Part shown: positions 53,885-63,392 of the stretch, in pieces
Position numbering within the stretch: position 1 is the first letter of the stretch
Layout of the letters: every line of letters starts with the position of its first letter
Source of the DNA: Mobiluncus curtisii subsp. curtisii ATCC 35241
Lineage (GTDB): Bacteria; Actinomycetota; Actinomycetes; Actinomycetales; Actinomycetaceae
Assembly: GCF_000146285.1 (NCBI RefSeq)
Contig: NZ_GL385912.1
Coordinates: 1,929,251-1,993,250, forward strand
Reading direction: 5' to 3'
DNA: 64,000 nt
Notes under the pieces: generated by a model
Databases searched by the model: none
Told to the model about the DNA's origin: nothing
The model's input: only the letters and a program-made list of their open reading frames with translations
Translations under genes and position numbers: made by a program

Positions 53885-53939
53885 TATCCAGATTGAAAGG
53901 TCTCATTAAAGACCTCAACCGAGTTTTAGTTGTGGAGAA

Positions 53940-54224
53940 TTACTTAGCCTTTTCGGCAATCTCCACGAGGCGCCAATGCTTAGTCTTGGACAGCGGGCGC
54001 GTTTCCATGATGACGACCAAGTCGCCAATACCGGCGAGATTCTGCTCATCATGAACCGTAACCTTCTTGGTCTTACGCATGACCTTGCCGTAAAGCGGGT
54101 GCTTCACGCGGTCTTCGAGCTGAACCACGATGGTCTTTTCCATGCGATCGGACACCACGTAGCCGCGGCGCACCTTACGGTGATTGCGTTCGGTCGTTTC
54201 GGTGGTCATAGTTTCGTCTGCCAT
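53940..54224 (-). CDS. rpsQ: 30S ribosomal protein S17
   Basis: A 94-residue OB-fold protein with [14 protein letters not shown] and the [15 protein letters not shown] ending. It has a 12-residue Thr/Glu-rich N-terminal extension. Last gene of the S10 operon; a terminator follows. Confidence 0.95.
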   Translation of the reverse strand: MADETMTTETTERNHRKVRRGYVVSDRMEKTIVVQLEDRVKHPLYGKVMRKTKKVTVHDEQNLAGIGDLVVIMETRPLSKTKHWRLVEIAEKAK

Positions 54225-54227
54225 TGA

Positions 54228-54470
54228 TTACTCCTTAACGCTGGGCTCGGTACGAATGCCGAGTTCCCGCTCGCGGTAAATGGTGTAGATGCGGGCGACA
54301 TCACGGCGAACCGCTTTGATGCGACCGTGGTCTTCGAGCTGACCGGTAGCTTGGGCAAAGCGCAAGTTGAAAAGCTCCTGCTTCGCGTCCTTCAGCTTCA
54401 TCGCGAGCTGCTCGTTGTCCATGGCATCCAAATCGTTAGGAGCCAGTCCTTTGGAACCTATCATGTTCAT
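54228..54470 (-). CDS. rpmC: 50S ribosomal protein L29
   Basis: An 80-residue two-helix protein at the exit tunnel, with [25 protein letters not shown]. Its start overlaps rplP by 4 bp and it ends 3 bp before rpsQ. Confidence 0.95.
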   Translation of the reverse strand: MNMIGSKGLAPNDLDAMDNEQLAMKLKDAKQELFNLRFAQATGQLEDHGRIKAVRRDVARIYTIYRERELGIRTEPSVKE

Positions 54471-54883
54471 TCACCACCCTCTCGGGATACAAAACGGGTC
54501 TTGATGGGCAGTTTGTGCTGGGCGCGAGACAGTGCTTCGCGGGCCAGTTCCTCACTGACACCGGCGATTTCGAACAGTACTCGACCGGGCTTCACCGGAG
54601 CGACCCACCATTCTGGGGAACCTTTACCTGAACCCATACGAGTTTCGGCAGGTTTCTTGGTTAGCGGACGATCCGGGAAAATATTAATCCAAATCTTGCC
54701 ACCACGCTTGACGTGACGGGTCACGGCAATACGAGCCGCTTCAATCTGACGGTTAGTCAGATAGGCACTTTCCAGGGCTTGGATACCAAAATCGCCAAAA
54801 GCAATCTCGGTGCCTCCCTTAGCGTAGCCACGGCGACCGGGACGGTGCTGGCGACGCCACTTAGTACGACGAGGAATCAGCAT
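54467..54883 (-). CDS. rplP: 50S ribosomal protein L16
   Basis: A 138-residue A-site protein, starting [15 protein letters not shown] and containing [18 protein letters not shown]. Standard length. It is 3 bp after rpsC. Confidence 0.96.
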   Translation of the reverse strand: MLIPRRTKWRRQHRPGRRGYAKGGTEIAFGDFGIQALESAYLTNRQIEAARIAVTRHVKRGGKIWINIFPDRPLTKKPAETRMGSGKGSPEWWVAPVKPGRVLFEIAGVSEELAREALSRAQHKLPIKTRFVSREGGE

Positions 54884-54886
54884 TGC

Positions 54887-55708
54887 TTATGCCTCCGTTT
54901 CTGTGGTTGCCCCGGCGGCGACAGTCGCGGCTTCGGGGGTTTCATTTACGTTTTCGCTGGGCGCGTTGTCAGCAGGACGGTCCGCACGAGGACGGCGATT
55001 CCCGGCGTGACGGTCGTTGCGACGACCGGTGCGACCAGCCTGTTCAGCCTGCATCCGGTTCCATTCCGTTTCGGTCATGTCGCCCTTGTAGATCCAGACC
55101 TTTACGCCGATACGCCCAAAAGTGGTGCGGGCTTCGTAGAAGCCGTAATCGATGTTGGCACGCAGGGTGTGCAGGGGGACGCGACCTTCCCGGTAGAACT
55201 CGGAGCGGGACATTTCAGCACCGCCCAAGCGACCGGAGCACTGCACGCGGATACCCTTAGCACCGCCGCGCTGAGCGGACTGCATTCCTTTACGCATAGC
55301 GCGACGGAAAGAGACACGAGCACTGAGCTGTTCCGCAATAGACTGTGCGACCAGCTGCGCATCCAAATCAGGGTTCTTCACCTCGCGGATGTTCAACTGC
55401 ACCTGCTTGCCCGTCAGCTTTTCCAGCTGAGCGCGCAAGCGATCCGCTTCTGCGCCACGGCGTCCGATAACGATACCGGGACGAGCTGTGTACAAATCGA
55501 CAGACACACGATCGCGAGTCCGTTCGATTTCGACCTTGGAAATACCAGCGCGTTCCAGCTTGTCTTGCATGAGACGACGAATCTCGACGTCTTCTTTCAC
55601 GAAGTCACGGTAACGCTGACCGGACTTGGTGGAGTCGGCAAACCAACGGGAACGGTGTTCCGCGGTTACGCCCAGACGGAAACCAGTGGGATGTACTTTC
55701 TGACCCAT
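54887..55708 (-). CDS. rpsC: 30S ribosomal protein S3
   Basis: A 273-residue protein with KH domain ([17 protein letters not shown]) and [15 protein letters not shown] start. A C-terminal tail of about 50 residues after [12 protein letters not shown] is rich in Arg, Asn and then Ala/Thr/Glu. It helps unwind mRNA at the entry tunnel. Confidence 0.96.
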   Translation of the reverse strand: MGQKVHPTGFRLGVTAEHRSRWFADSTKSGQRYRDFVKEDVEIRRLMQDKLERAGISKVEIERTRDRVSVDLYTARPGIVIGRRGAEADRLRAQLEKLTGKQVQLNIREVKNPDLDAQLVAQSIAEQLSARVSFRRAMRKGMQSAQRGGAKGIRVQCSGRLGGAEMSRSEFYREGRVPLHTLRANIDYGFYEARTTFGRIGVKVWIYKGDMTETEWNRMQAEQAGRTGRRNDRHAGNRRPRADRPADNAPSENVNETPEAATVAAGATTETEA

Positions 55709-55711
55709 TAT

Positions 55712-56419
55712 TTACTCAGCTCCCTTCTCAGTGCTTTTTGCAGCGGGCTTTTTCGTCGTTGCGCTCTTGGTAGCCGTGGACTTGCTGCTGCTCGACTTGG
55801 CTTTGGCAGACTTGGTAGTCGCCGCCTTGGACGTGGCAGACTTCGACGTGCTCGACTTGGTCGTGGACTTCGTCGCGGCAGACTTCTTAGCAGGAGCCTT
55901 CTTGGCAGCGCTATCGGTCTTAGGCGTCGATTCTTCCGGCGTCTCTACCGGCTTGGCTGCCTTTTTCGTGACAGCTTCCGCGGCAGCCTTCTTTGCGGCG
56001 GACGCTGAAATCCGGTCAGCTTCTGGGCGACGCTGGGACGGCAAGTAAGGAGCAGCAAGTTCCTTCTTGTCTTCGGCATCTCCCACCACGATCGTGAGGT
56101 GAGAAGTACGCTTCAAGATACGCGCCCCGCGACCCTGCGCCCGTGCCCGAAAACGCTTCATGGTGGGACCGTCGTTGACATAGGCCTCGACGACGTACAT
56201 CTCATCAGAGTTAAAAGACGTACCAGCGTTGCGGGCTGCTTGTTCGGCATTAGCCAAGGCGGAAACCAATGTCTTGCGAATCGGCAAGGCAGGTTTTTGC
56301 GGAGCAAACTTCAGCAGGTCAAGTGCCTTGTTGGCTTCCATTCCGCGCACTTCATTCATGATGCGACGAGCCTTTTGCGGAGTCACGCGCACATAGCGGG
56401 TATGAGCAATTGCTTTCAT
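55712..56419 (-). CDS. rplV: 50S ribosomal protein L22 with long Lys/Ser/Thr/Ala-rich tail
   Basis: Residues 1-120 are standard L22 (AHTRYVRVTPQKARRIMNEV; RAQGRGARI loop reaching into the exit tunnel). The remaining 115 residues or so are a highly repetitive basic tail of SKS/TKS/AAK units. It nearly doubles the protein relative to E. coli (110). The tail is on the ribosome surface by analogy and its function is unknown. Confidence 0.95.
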   Translation of the reverse strand: MKAIAHTRYVRVTPQKARRIMNEVRGMEANKALDLLKFAPQKPALPIRKTLVSALANAEQAARNAGTSFNSDEMYVVEAYVNDGPTMKRFRARAQGRGARILKRTSHLTIVVGDAEDKKELAAPYLPSQRRPEADRISASAAKKAAAEAVTKKAAKPVETPEESTPKTDSAAKKAPAKKSAATKSTTKSSTSKSATSKAATTKSAKAKSSSSKSTATKSATTKKPAAKSTEKGAE

Positions 56420-56438
56420 GTTCTATCCCTCCCCCGCT

Positions 56439-56717
56439 TTAGCGGCGACCTTTCTTGTCATCCTTGTCATGACCACGGAAAGTACGAGTCGGAGCGAATT
56501 CGCCCAACTTGTGACCGACCATGGACTCAGTGATGAACACCGGCACGTGCTTGCGACCGTCGTGCACCGCGATGGTGTGACCCAGGAAATCTGGGGTAAT
56601 CATCGAACGACGCGACCAAGTCTTAATAACGTTCTTCGTGTTGGCCTCGTTTTGTGCGTCCACCTTCTTTTGAAGGTGTGCATCAACAAAGGGGCCTTTC
56701 TTCAAACTGCGTGGCAT
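56439..56717 (-). CDS. rpsS: 30S ribosomal protein S19
   Basis: A 92-residue head protein beginning [15 protein letters not shown] and containing [18 protein letters not shown] 56717 is favoured over a TTG two codons upstream by family alignment. Confidence 0.96.
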   Translation of the reverse strand: MPRSLKKGPFVDAHLQKKVDAQNEANTKNVIKTWSRRSMITPDFLGHTIAVHDGRKHVPVFITESMVGHKLGEFAPTRTFRGHDKDDKKGRR

Positions 56718-56732
56718 AAACAAACTCCCCTA

Positions 56733-57569
56733 TCAGCGATTCTTGCCAGTCTTACGGCGACGGACAATGTACTGATTCGACGCCTTCTTCTTGCTACGAG
56801 TACGACCCTCAGGCTTACCCCAGGGGCTCACCGGGTGACGACCACCGGAAGTGCGACCTTCGCCACCACCATGCGGGTGATCAACCGGGTTCATTACCAC
56901 ACCGCGGACCTTCGGACGGCGTCCCAGCCAACGGGAGCGACCAGCCTTGCCCAAGTCGATGTTGGAATGATCGGAGTTGCCGACTTCACCAATAGTGGCG
57001 CGGCAACGGGCATCCACGTTGCGGATTTCACCAGACGGCATCCGCAACTGCGCAAAACGACCCTCTTTAGCGACCAGCTGAACAGAAACGCCGGCGGAAC
57101 GGGCAATCTTGGCGCCGCCGCCCGGACGCATCTCTACCGCATGAATCGTGGTACCCAGCGGGATGTTCTTAAGCGGCAGATTGTTGCCAGGCTTGATATC
57201 CGCGGTGGGTCCCTGTTCGATAGAATCACCCTGCTTCAACTTGGACGGAGCCAAGATGTAGCGCTTCTCACCATCGGCATAGTGCAACAGAGCGATGCGA
57301 GCCGAACGGTTCGGATCGTATTCAATATGAGCCACCTTGGCGGGAATGCCGTCCTTGTCGTGACGACGGAAGTCAATCAGACGGTACTGGCGCTTGTGAC
57401 CGCCACCGCGACGACGCGAGGTAACCCGACCTTTATTGTTGCGCCCACCGGTCTTGTGCAGCGGACGAACCAGGGACTTTTCCGGATGATCGCGCGTGAT
57501 TTCCGCGAAATCTGACACGGAAGAACCGCGACGCCCCGGAGTAGTTGGCTTGTACTTACGAATTCCCAT
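56733..57569 (-). CDS. rplB: 50S ribosomal protein L2
   Basis: A 278-residue core protein of the peptidyl-transferase region with [14 protein letters not shown] start and the conserved [17 protein letters not shown] segment, whose histidine is implicated in peptide-bond formation. Standard length. Confidence 0.97.
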   Translation of the reverse strand: MGIRKYKPTTPGRRGSSVSDFAEITRDHPEKSLVRPLHKTGGRNNKGRVTSRRRGGGHKRQYRLIDFRRHDKDGIPAKVAHIEYDPNRSARIALLHYADGEKRYILAPSKLKQGDSIEQGPTADIKPGNNLPLKNIPLGTTIHAVEMRPGGGAKIARSAGVSVQLVAKEGRFAQLRMPSGEIRNVDARCRATIGEVGNSDHSNIDLGKAGRSRWLGRRPKVRGVVMNPVDHPHGGGEGRTSGGRHPVSPWGKPEGRTRSKKKASNQYIVRRRKTGKNR

Positions 57570-57581
57570 GAGTTATCCCCC

Positions 57582-57884
57582 TTAGGCCTGCATCCCAAAG
57601 ACGTCAATCGAGCCCTCTTTGAGGGTGACGATGGCGCGCTTGGTGTCGTTACGCTTGCCCCAGCCAGTACGGGTGCGCACGCGCTTGCCCTCACGGTTCT
57701 GGGTGTTGACAGAAGCAACCTTTACCTTAAAGATTTCTTCGATAGCCAGCTTGATTTCAACTTTGTTTGCGTTGGGAGCCACCACGAAGGTGTACTGACC
57801 GTGGTCAATCAAGTTGTAGGCTTTTTCGCTGACGACGGGCTTAATAATCACGTCGTGCGGGTTCTTAGTCTTTTCCAGGCTCAC
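57582..57884 (-). CDS. rplW: 50S ribosomal protein L23
   Basis: A 100-residue exit-tunnel protein, docking site for trigger factor and SRP, with [14 protein letters not shown] and [15 protein letters not shown]. Its start overlaps rplD by 4 bp. Confidence 0.96.
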   Translation of the reverse strand: MSLEKTKNPHDVIIKPVVSEKAYNLIDHGQYTFVVAPNANKVEIKLAIEEIFKVKVASVNTQNREGKRVRTRTGWGKRNDTKRAIVTLKEGSIDVFGMQA

Positions 57885-58525
57885 TTGTTTTCTCCTTTCC
57901 CGAGGAAGGAGTCCAACGCCGTTGCCGAGAACACCACATCGTCGTTAGCCAACACGTCATAGGTGTTCAGCTCGCCGACGAACAGAGCGTGGTGTTCGCT
58001 GAGGTTATTCACGCTCAATGCCACGACGTCATCAACTTCCGGGGTCAACACAATCAGGGCGCGACGATTATCGACTACCCCCTGCAAAGCTGCCTTCGCA
58101 GCCTTGGTGGACGGGGTTTCCTTGACGCCGAAATCGCTCAGCACGTGGATACGCCCAGCACGAGCCCGATCGGATAAAGCCTGGCGCAAAGCGGCGGCTT
58201 TCATCTTTTTCGGGGTGTTCTGGGAGTAGTCACGAGGCTGCGGACCGTGTACGGTGCCGCCACCAGCGAACTGCGGGGCGCGAATAGAGCCCTGACGAGC
58301 CCGACCGGTACCCTTTTGACGCCACGGCTTCTTGCCGCCGCCGGAAACGTCACCACGAGTCTTGGTGGCGTGAGTCCCCTGACGAGCCGCCGCCAACTGG
58401 GCGTTTACGACCTGGTGTACCAAGGGGTTGTTAAAGTCGAGGTCGAAAACCTCTCCGGGCAGCTCGACAGTGCCGGTTTTCTTGCCGACACCATCAAAAA
58501 TGTCTACGCTGCGGTTTTCAGTCAT
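57881..58525 (-). CDS. rplD: 50S ribosomal protein L4
   Basis: A 214-residue protein with the tunnel loop region [20 protein letters not shown]. In E. coli L4 attenuates the S10 operon; the rpsJ leader here has a hairpin, but the mechanism is not shown. It is 2 bp after rplC. Confidence 0.96.
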   Translation of the reverse strand: MTENRSVDIFDGVGKKTGTVELPGEVFDLDFNNPLVHQVVNAQLAAARQGTHATKTRGDVSGGGKKPWRQKGTGRARQGSIRAPQFAGGGTVHGPQPRDYSQNTPKKMKAAALRQALSDRARAGRIHVLSDFGVKETPSTKAAKAALQGVVDNRRALIVLTPEVDDVVALSVNNLSEHHALFVGELNTYDVLANDDVVFSATALDSFLGKGENK

Positions 58526-58527
58526 TG

Positions 58528-59181
58528 TTAGGCTCCCTTCACAGCAGAGCGGATCATGACGATGCCGCCTTTAGGGCCGGGAATCGCGCCGGTCAAAACG
58601 ACCAAGCCCTTTTCCGCGTCCACAGCCTGAACCTTCAAGTTCATGATGGTGCGACGGTTACCGCCCATGCGACCAGCCATGTTCAGACCTTTGAACACGC
58701 GACCGGGGGTAGCACAAGCACCGATAGAGCCGGGCTTGCGGTGGTTACGGTGCGCACCGTGAGAAGCAGATACGCCCTGGAAACCGTGACGTTTCATCAC
58801 GCCGGCAAAGCCTTTGCCCTTGGTGTTTCCCGAAACGTCCACCAGCGTTCCCGCTTCGAATACTTCCGCGCCGAGTTCCTGACCAAGCTCGTAGGAGCTA
58901 GCGTCACCGGTGCGGATTTCTGCGAGGTGGCGACGCGGTTCCACACCGGCCTTGGCGAAGTGACCCGCCATCGGCTTGGTGACCTTGCGTTCGTCCATCT
59001 TGCCGAAGCCCAGCTGGACAGCGTCGTAGCCGTCGGTTTCATTGGTACGAATCTGGGTGACGACGTTCTTTTCGACCTGAACCACGGTCACGGGAATCAA
59101 CTTGCCGTCTTCATCCCAGACCTGGGTCATGCCGAGCTTGCGCCCCAGCAATGCCTTTACAGAGGCCATGGTGTCAGTCAT
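58528..59181 (-). CDS. rplC: 50S ribosomal protein L3
   Basis: A 217-residue protein with [18 protein letters not shown] and [18 protein letters not shown] 59181 has GGAGG 6 nt upstream; an internal ATG four codons later is less likely. It is 11 bp after rpsJ. Confidence 0.96.
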   Translation of the reverse strand: MTDTMASVKALLGRKLGMTQVWDEDGKLIPVTVVQVEKNVVTQIRTNETDGYDAVQLGFGKMDERKVTKPMAGHFAKAGVEPRRHLAEIRTGDASSYELGQELGAEVFEAGTLVDVSGNTKGKGFAGVMKRHGFQGVSASHGAHRNHRKPGSIGACATPGRVFKGLNMAGRMGGNRRTIMNLKVQAVDAEKGLVVLTGAIPGPKGGIVMIRSAVKGA

Positions 59182-59192
59182 CGTGGTCCTCC

Positions 59193-59501
59193 TTACAGCT
59201 TAATCTCGATGTTCACGTCTGCCGGCAGTTCCAAACGCATCAGCGAATCAACTGCGGAAGGCGTGGGATCAATAATGTCAATCAGACGCTTGTGGGTGCG
59301 AACTTCAAATTGCTCCCGGCTGTCTTTGTATTTGTGCGGCGACCGAATCACAACGTAAACGTTCTTTTCGGTCGGCAGGGGCACAGGTCCGACTACGGTA
59401 GCGCCAGCACTGGTTACCGTCTCGACAATTTTCTTTGCCGAGGAGTCAATGACCTCATGGTCATAAGACTTCAGCCGAATGCGGATTTTTTGTCCCGCCA
59501 T
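59193..59501 (-). CDS. rpsJ: 30S ribosomal protein S10
   Basis: A 102-residue protein with [14 protein letters not shown] start and the [21 protein letters not shown] loop. It also takes part in transcription antitermination with NusB. It is the first gene of the S10 operon. Confidence 0.97.
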   Translation of the reverse strand: MAGQKIRIRLKSYDHEVIDSSAKKIVETVTSAGATVVGPVPLPTEKNVYVVIRSPHKYKDSREQFEVRTHKRLIDIIDPTPSAVDSLMRLELPADVNIEIKL

Positions 59502-59637
59502 GGGCTAACCTCTCTCTAACTGGTTCTTCACCGGTACACGCTTTCGGGTGTGTCGCATTTATAAACACAACACGAGCGAAATCTCGCACCGTTGGATTTC
59601 CATTCCACCTGACTTTTGCCAGGCAAGTGCGCACTGG

Positions 59638-59655
59638 GAGGCGTGAACCCGCCTC
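59638..59655 (-). terminator. Hairpin between the 306-residue protein gene and rpsJ
   Basis: Perfect 6-bp stem GAGGCG/CGCCTC with a 6-nt loop, 16 bp after the upstream stop. There is no T-tract. It may end the upstream transcript or belong to the S10 leader. The remaining 130 bp to rpsJ must hold its promoter; a TATAAA (about 59563) is the best -10 I see, without a convincing -35. Confidence 0.35.
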
Positions 59656-59671
59656 AAGATGCGCCGAGGAA

Positions 59672-60592
59672 CTAGCTTACACTTATTGGCTCTCCCGTGG
59701 CAAATTCTCGAAGCCCAGAAACTGACGGATGCAGCCAAATCGTGGCACCTGGATTCCAGCCCATCAGTAAGCAAGGAATTCCATCGATTTGGTCTTGTAA
59801 TCGGTAGGCAGCGTCAAAGTAACCTCTAATCGACAATTTGATAGCATCATACGTATTACGCGCCGAATCTAAGTCAGCAGTAACCCATTTCTGGGGCGCA
59901 CCATTAATATCATTCAAGGGGTACGGTGCTGATTTTACTAAAGGAAAGCGGTTGCACAACGAAACCCAATCATTATAGGAATTAATTTCCAATAGTTTAA
60001 TAGGGTTACTTTTATCGCGTACCGTATTTACTGCGTGCCATCCCGGAGAGATAATTTGGAATTCATCAGTCAGTATAGGCAGCCAGAGTTGCGAATTTAC
60101 GTCGTACTTCCCTGGCAGAGTTACTCGATACGGAGGCTTTGCGTCAAAACTCCACCAGTAGGCATCTGCGGTGTCAAAACCGTTATCATCAACAGCTTCC
60201 ACATAGAAGGCAATTTCTGGCTGCTCATGCTCCCCGGTAAGTAAGCGTTGCACGCGCTTGCCTAGCCGAGAAAATATTTCCCTATTGAGAGCTGAAAATG
60301 GTTGAGGCGACAGAGGAAGTTTATAAATCTTTTTCCATCGCCCCCAGGGGTATAAATCAAGAAAATTTTGGAGGAATATAATACCTCGATCATCAGAGAT
60401 CGTTTCTACCTTGGTCAACGAACGAGAAATATCCTCAAGTAAAGAACTATCTGCCTCGGCGAAACGTTGATAAAAATCGTCGTCCGATAGATACCCCTCC
60501 ATTTCGATTTCTGAAAACAGCACCCCCAGCAGAGAAAGCGTCAGGAATGTCGCGTCAGACTTCGTTTCGCAAGATTGTCTGTTCAGCTGCAC
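59672..60592 (-). CDS. Cytosolic protein of unknown function, coupled to a secreted protein
   Basis: A 306-residue protein without signal peptide or helices that span a membrane. It is rich in Trp and Asp, with a C-terminal region of the pattern WVTADLDSARNTYDAIKLSIRGYFD and LLMGWNPGATIWL. That pattern recalls uncharacterised actinobacterial proteins, but no named family is certain. GTG 60592 overlaps the end of the upstream secreted-protein gene by 10 bp and has GGAAGG 6 nt before, so translation is probably coupled. Base use is AT-rich compared with the flanking ribosomal genes. An immunity or chaperone role is only a guess. Confidence 0.7.
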   Translation of the reverse strand: MQLNRQSCETKSDATFLTLSLLGVLFSEIEMEGYLSDDDFYQRFAEADSSLLEDISRSLTKVETISDDRGIIFLQNFLDLYPWGRWKKIYKLPLSPQPFSALNREIFSRLGKRVQRLLTGEHEQPEIAFYVEAVDDNGFDTADAYWWSFDAKPPYRVTLPGKYDVNSQLWLPILTDEFQIISPGWHAVNTVRDKSNPIKLLEINSYNDWVSLCNRFPLVKSAPYPLNDINGAPQKWVTADLDSARNTYDAIKLSIRGYFDAAYRLQDQIDGIPCLLMGWNPGATIWLHPSVSGLREFATGEPISVS

Positions 60593-61194
60593 TTAAGACC
60601 TTCCGCCGTTGTAGAGCTATACAACGTATGCTTACATCCAAATTTATCAACGATATAATGACTATTGATTGCCCTCCAATCGTGTTTAGTCTGATCAACA
60701 CACTTCCGAGCGATTCCTTTATTAGTAAAATCCTTCACATTACGTCTGTAACTGCTATAGGCTGTTGGGTTCCCCCATCCATACCATTCTTTACGAAATA
60801 TAACAGTGTCCATTTGAATATACTTTGCAACATTATCGCAATGCGTTTCTGGCTTGTTTCCAATGTAATTCTTTTGCATAGATGTGCGTAGGTGTATGTT
60901 TTGAGTTGAAGCCGTACATATTCCCTTAGCCGAACGCAATTGTCCATACACATCCGATTGAAAACTTATAGCACTCCCGTCCGCAGGAAGCAATTCAGCT
61001 AATTCCAGTTGTTCTTGCTTTGACATAGAACTTACTGGACGATTTTCTACAATAGCTAAACGCAGTTCATTACTTAGCATTTCAACATCTACAGTATTTT
61101 TATTTGCCCCCTCACCGTCGTAGGCAACTGCAACGTTCCCAGCCTGTAGCATACAGATACTAAATACAGTTACGAATACAATTTTCTTGAACAT
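60583..61194 (-). CDS. Secreted Cys-containing protein of unknown function
   Basis: A 203-residue protein with a clear signal peptide (MFKKIVFVTVFSICMLQAGNVAVA, cleavage probably after AVA near residue 24). The mature part has an acidic helical segment (KQEQLELAELLP) and then a domain of about 110 residues with five cysteines and the motif RKEWYGWG. Such a pattern of spaced Cys suggests disulfides outside the cell. AT-rich base use. It is followed with 10-bp overlap by the cytosolic partner. Confidence 0.75.
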   Translation of the reverse strand: MFKKIVFVTVFSICMLQAGNVAVAYDGEGANKNTVDVEMLSNELRLAIVENRPVSSMSKQEQLELAELLPADGSAISFQSDVYGQLRSAKGICTASTQNIHLRTSMQKNYIGNKPETHCDNVAKYIQMDTVIFRKEWYGWGNPTAYSSYRRNVKDFTNKGIARKCVDQTKHDWRAINSHYIVDKFGCKHTLYSSTTAEGLKCS

Positions 61195-61382
61195 TCTCTA
61201 CCCATTTCAAGCAGATACTGTCGGAACCTCTACGCTATTCTAGTCCAATACGTACCATGTTCGTAACACATTTGGTGAACCTTCTTAGTGACACTAGGTG
61301 AGCACAAAATACCATCGTTGACCCAACGTATCTTTTGACATATCGCTTGATTATCCAGAAGCATCGGGAGGTCTCACTCTAT

Positions 61383-61398
61383 CATCTACAGTGAGATG
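61383..61398 (-). terminator. Weak hairpin after the ABC ATPase
   Basis: A 5-bp stem CATCT/AGATG, 25-40 bp before the start of the 229-bp gap. It may end the ABC transporter transcript; no T-tract. Nothing else was recognised in 61195-61423. Confidence 0.25.
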
Positions 61399-61423
61399 CA
61401 ATGCCGATGATAAGATTTCCCGT

Positions 61424-62215
61424 TTAGGACAGCATGGTCCGGTCAGATAGCGCCGCACCCTTGAACTTGGCGAACTGGGCCAGCAGGTCGTCCACAGTCG
61501 CGTTTTCCTTATCTTTCCCGCTCAGTTCCATAATGATTTCGCCCTCATGCATCATGATGAGGCGGTTGCCCAGGTGCAGAGCCTGTTCCATATTGTGAGT
61601 CACCATCAGGGTGGTCAGCCCGTGGCGCGCCACCAGCTCCTGGGTCAAGCGGGTAATCAGCTCGGCACGCGCCGGATCTAAAGCCGCCGTGTGTTCATCG
61701 AGCAGCAAAATCTTCGGTTGAGTGAACACTGCCATCACCAAGGACAGTGCTTGACGCTGCCCGCCAGAGAGCAAGCCTACGCGGGCTGTTAGGCGATTTT
61801 CCAACCCTTGTTCCAGCACCTTGAGCTCTTCGCGGAACTGTGCTTTGCGTGCCGGAGTTACTCCCAGTCCCAGCCCGTGCCCATGCGTGCGTGCCCAGGC
61901 AATTGCCAAGTTCTCTTCAATAGTCAGGTGCGGGCAGGTTCCCGCCATCGGGTCCTGGAACACGCGACCCACGTAACGCGCCACTTTGTAGTCAGGTTTG
62001 CGCGTCACATCGTTGCCGTCAATATGTATCTGTCCCAAGTCCGGACGGTAGCGCCCCGAGACGATGTTCAGCAAGGTCGATTTGCCCGCCCCGTTAGAAC
62101 CGATGATGGTCACGAAGTCGCCTTCATCCAACTGCAGGGAGATGTCACGCAGGGCAATTTTTTCGTTAACAGTGTGACGGAAAAACGCCTTGGAAATATG
62201 TGAAAGTTCTAGCAT
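61424..62215 (-). CDS. ABC transporter ATPase, tryptophan/tyrosine (TrpXYZ)-type
   Basis: A 263-residue ATPase with Walker A GSNGAGKST, signature LSGGQRQALSLVMAV and Walker B ILLLDEHTAALDP. In this family the His after DE replaces the usual Pro. It is 3 bp downstream of the permease gene in a binding protein-permease-ATPase operon. Substrates of known relatives are aromatic amino acids; the exact ligand is not shown here. Confidence 0.87.
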   Translation of the reverse strand: MLELSHISKAFFRHTVNEKIALRDISLQLDEGDFVTIIGSNGAGKSTLLNIVSGRYRPDLGQIHIDGNDVTRKPDYKVARYVGRVFQDPMAGTCPHLTIEENLAIAWARTHGHGLGLGVTPARKAQFREELKVLEQGLENRLTARVGLLSGGQRQALSLVMAVFTQPKILLLDEHTAALDPARAELITRLTQELVARHGLTTLMVTHNMEQALHLGNRLIMMHEGEIIMELSGKDKENATVDDLLAQFAKFKGAALSDRTMLS

Positions 62216-62218
62216 GGC

Positions 62219-63208
62219 TCACAGTCCTTTCCGTCGCGTCCGTTTGGTAACATGTTTATCCGCCGGGCGGGTATCGCCGGAGTCAAGTTCCTCTGCATCC
62301 GCTGTATCCCAGGGCTGCACCCCGGAGAACTCCGCAATGGGATGGTTCTTTTGCCATGAGAGAAACCCCTTCCACCGCGGGGCAATGAGGAACACCACCA
62401 CGATGACTGCGCTCAACAGTTTCATATCGTTGGGGTTGAATCCCGGAATCATCAAGGCAGCTTGAATAATGACGCGATACACTACCGAACCGCCCACCAC
62501 TGCCAACACTGCCATCCAAATACGTCCGGTGGGGATGAGCGCGGTGCCGATGATAACTGACGCTAGACCGGCAATAATCAGTCCGATACCCATAGAAATA
62601 TCCGCAAAGCCTTGATATTGGGCGATGAGGGAACCGGACAGTGCCACCAAGCCGTTGGACAGCGCCAAGCCGACCAGTTTAGCCAAATCTGTGTTCACCC
62701 CTTGGGCACGCGCCATTTCTTCGTTATCGCCGGTGGCACGCAAAGCCAACCCCAGATTGGTGGACAGGAACCACACGACTATCCCGCAGGCTACCAGCAA
62801 GACCGCCAGCAAAATCGCCACGCTGACCCACGTCCCCACCAGATTCGCCTCGCGCAGTGGTGTAAACAGTGATTCTTCACGTCGGAACGGCAGGTTGGAT
62901 TTGCCCATAATACGCAGGTTCACTGAATACAAACCAATCTGGGTCAAAATCCCTGCCAGGAGCGGATGAATTTTCCCCGCCGTGTTCAGCAAACCGGTAA
63001 TAAACCCAGCGATGAGTCCCACCGCGAATCCTGCCAAAGTTCCCAGCCAGGGGCTACCCCCGCCCAGAATGACTACCGCACAGGCAGCCGCTCCGGTGGT
63101 AAAACTCGAGTCAATCGTCAAATCGGCGAAATCGAGGATTCTAAATGTGAGGTACACCCCCAAGGCCATCAGCCCATAAATCAGGCCGAGTTCCACCGCA
63201 CCAATCAT
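62219..63208 (-). CDS. ABC transporter permease, TrpXYZ/BCAA-type
   Basis: A 329-residue permease with eight to ten helices and the family segment YLTFRILDFADLTIDSSF. It ends in a basic cytosolic tail (HVTKRTRRKG). Upstream lies a hairpin that separates it from the binding-protein gene. Confidence 0.87.
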   Translation of the reverse strand: MIGAVELGLIYGLMALGVYLTFRILDFADLTIDSSFTTGAAACAVVILGGGSPWLGTLAGFAVGLIAGFITGLLNTAGKIHPLLAGILTQIGLYSVNLRIMGKSNLPFRREESLFTPLREANLVGTWVSVAILLAVLLVACGIVVWFLSTNLGLALRATGDNEEMARAQGVNTDLAKLVGLALSNGLVALSGSLIAQYQGFADISMGIGLIIAGLASVIIGTALIPTGRIWMAVLAVVGGSVVYRVIIQAALMIPGFNPNDMKLLSAVIVVVFLIAPRWKGFLSWQKNHPIAEFSGVQPWDTADAEELDSGDTRPADKHVTKRTRRKGL

Positions 63209-63340
63209 GTTTTCTCAAATCCTTACATGTATTCAAAAGGTTCCCCGGTTACGTTTTCGGGGTCGCTTATCCACTCATTAAACACGAGGCTGACACTCCA
63301 GCCAAAATAGCGCCCCAAAATACCGCGTCTTTCAACGCCG

Positions 63341-63378
63341 CAAAAGCCCACCCCGCTTTCTAGCTGGATGGGCTTTTG
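63341..63378 (-). terminator. Attenuating hairpin between binding protein and permease
   Basis: A 10-bp perfect stem CAAAAGCCCA/TGGGCTTTTG (63341-63350 with 63369-63378) 15 bp after the binding-protein stop. As the permease and ATPase follow in the same direction, it probably lowers their expression relative to the binding protein. Confidence 0.6.
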
Positions 63379-63392
63379 TCTATAGATATTGG

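Noticed and set aside
54713-56008. 431-residue plus-strand frame over rplP, rpsC and rplV
   Set aside because: Antisense to three certain ribosomal genes; its Arg/Gly/Leu-rich end mirrors the repetitive L22 tail.
55730-56050. Repeat array in DNA that could be taken for a CRISPR or satellite
   Set aside because: The repeats are codons for the SKS/TKS/AAK tail of L22, in frame and without constant spacers.
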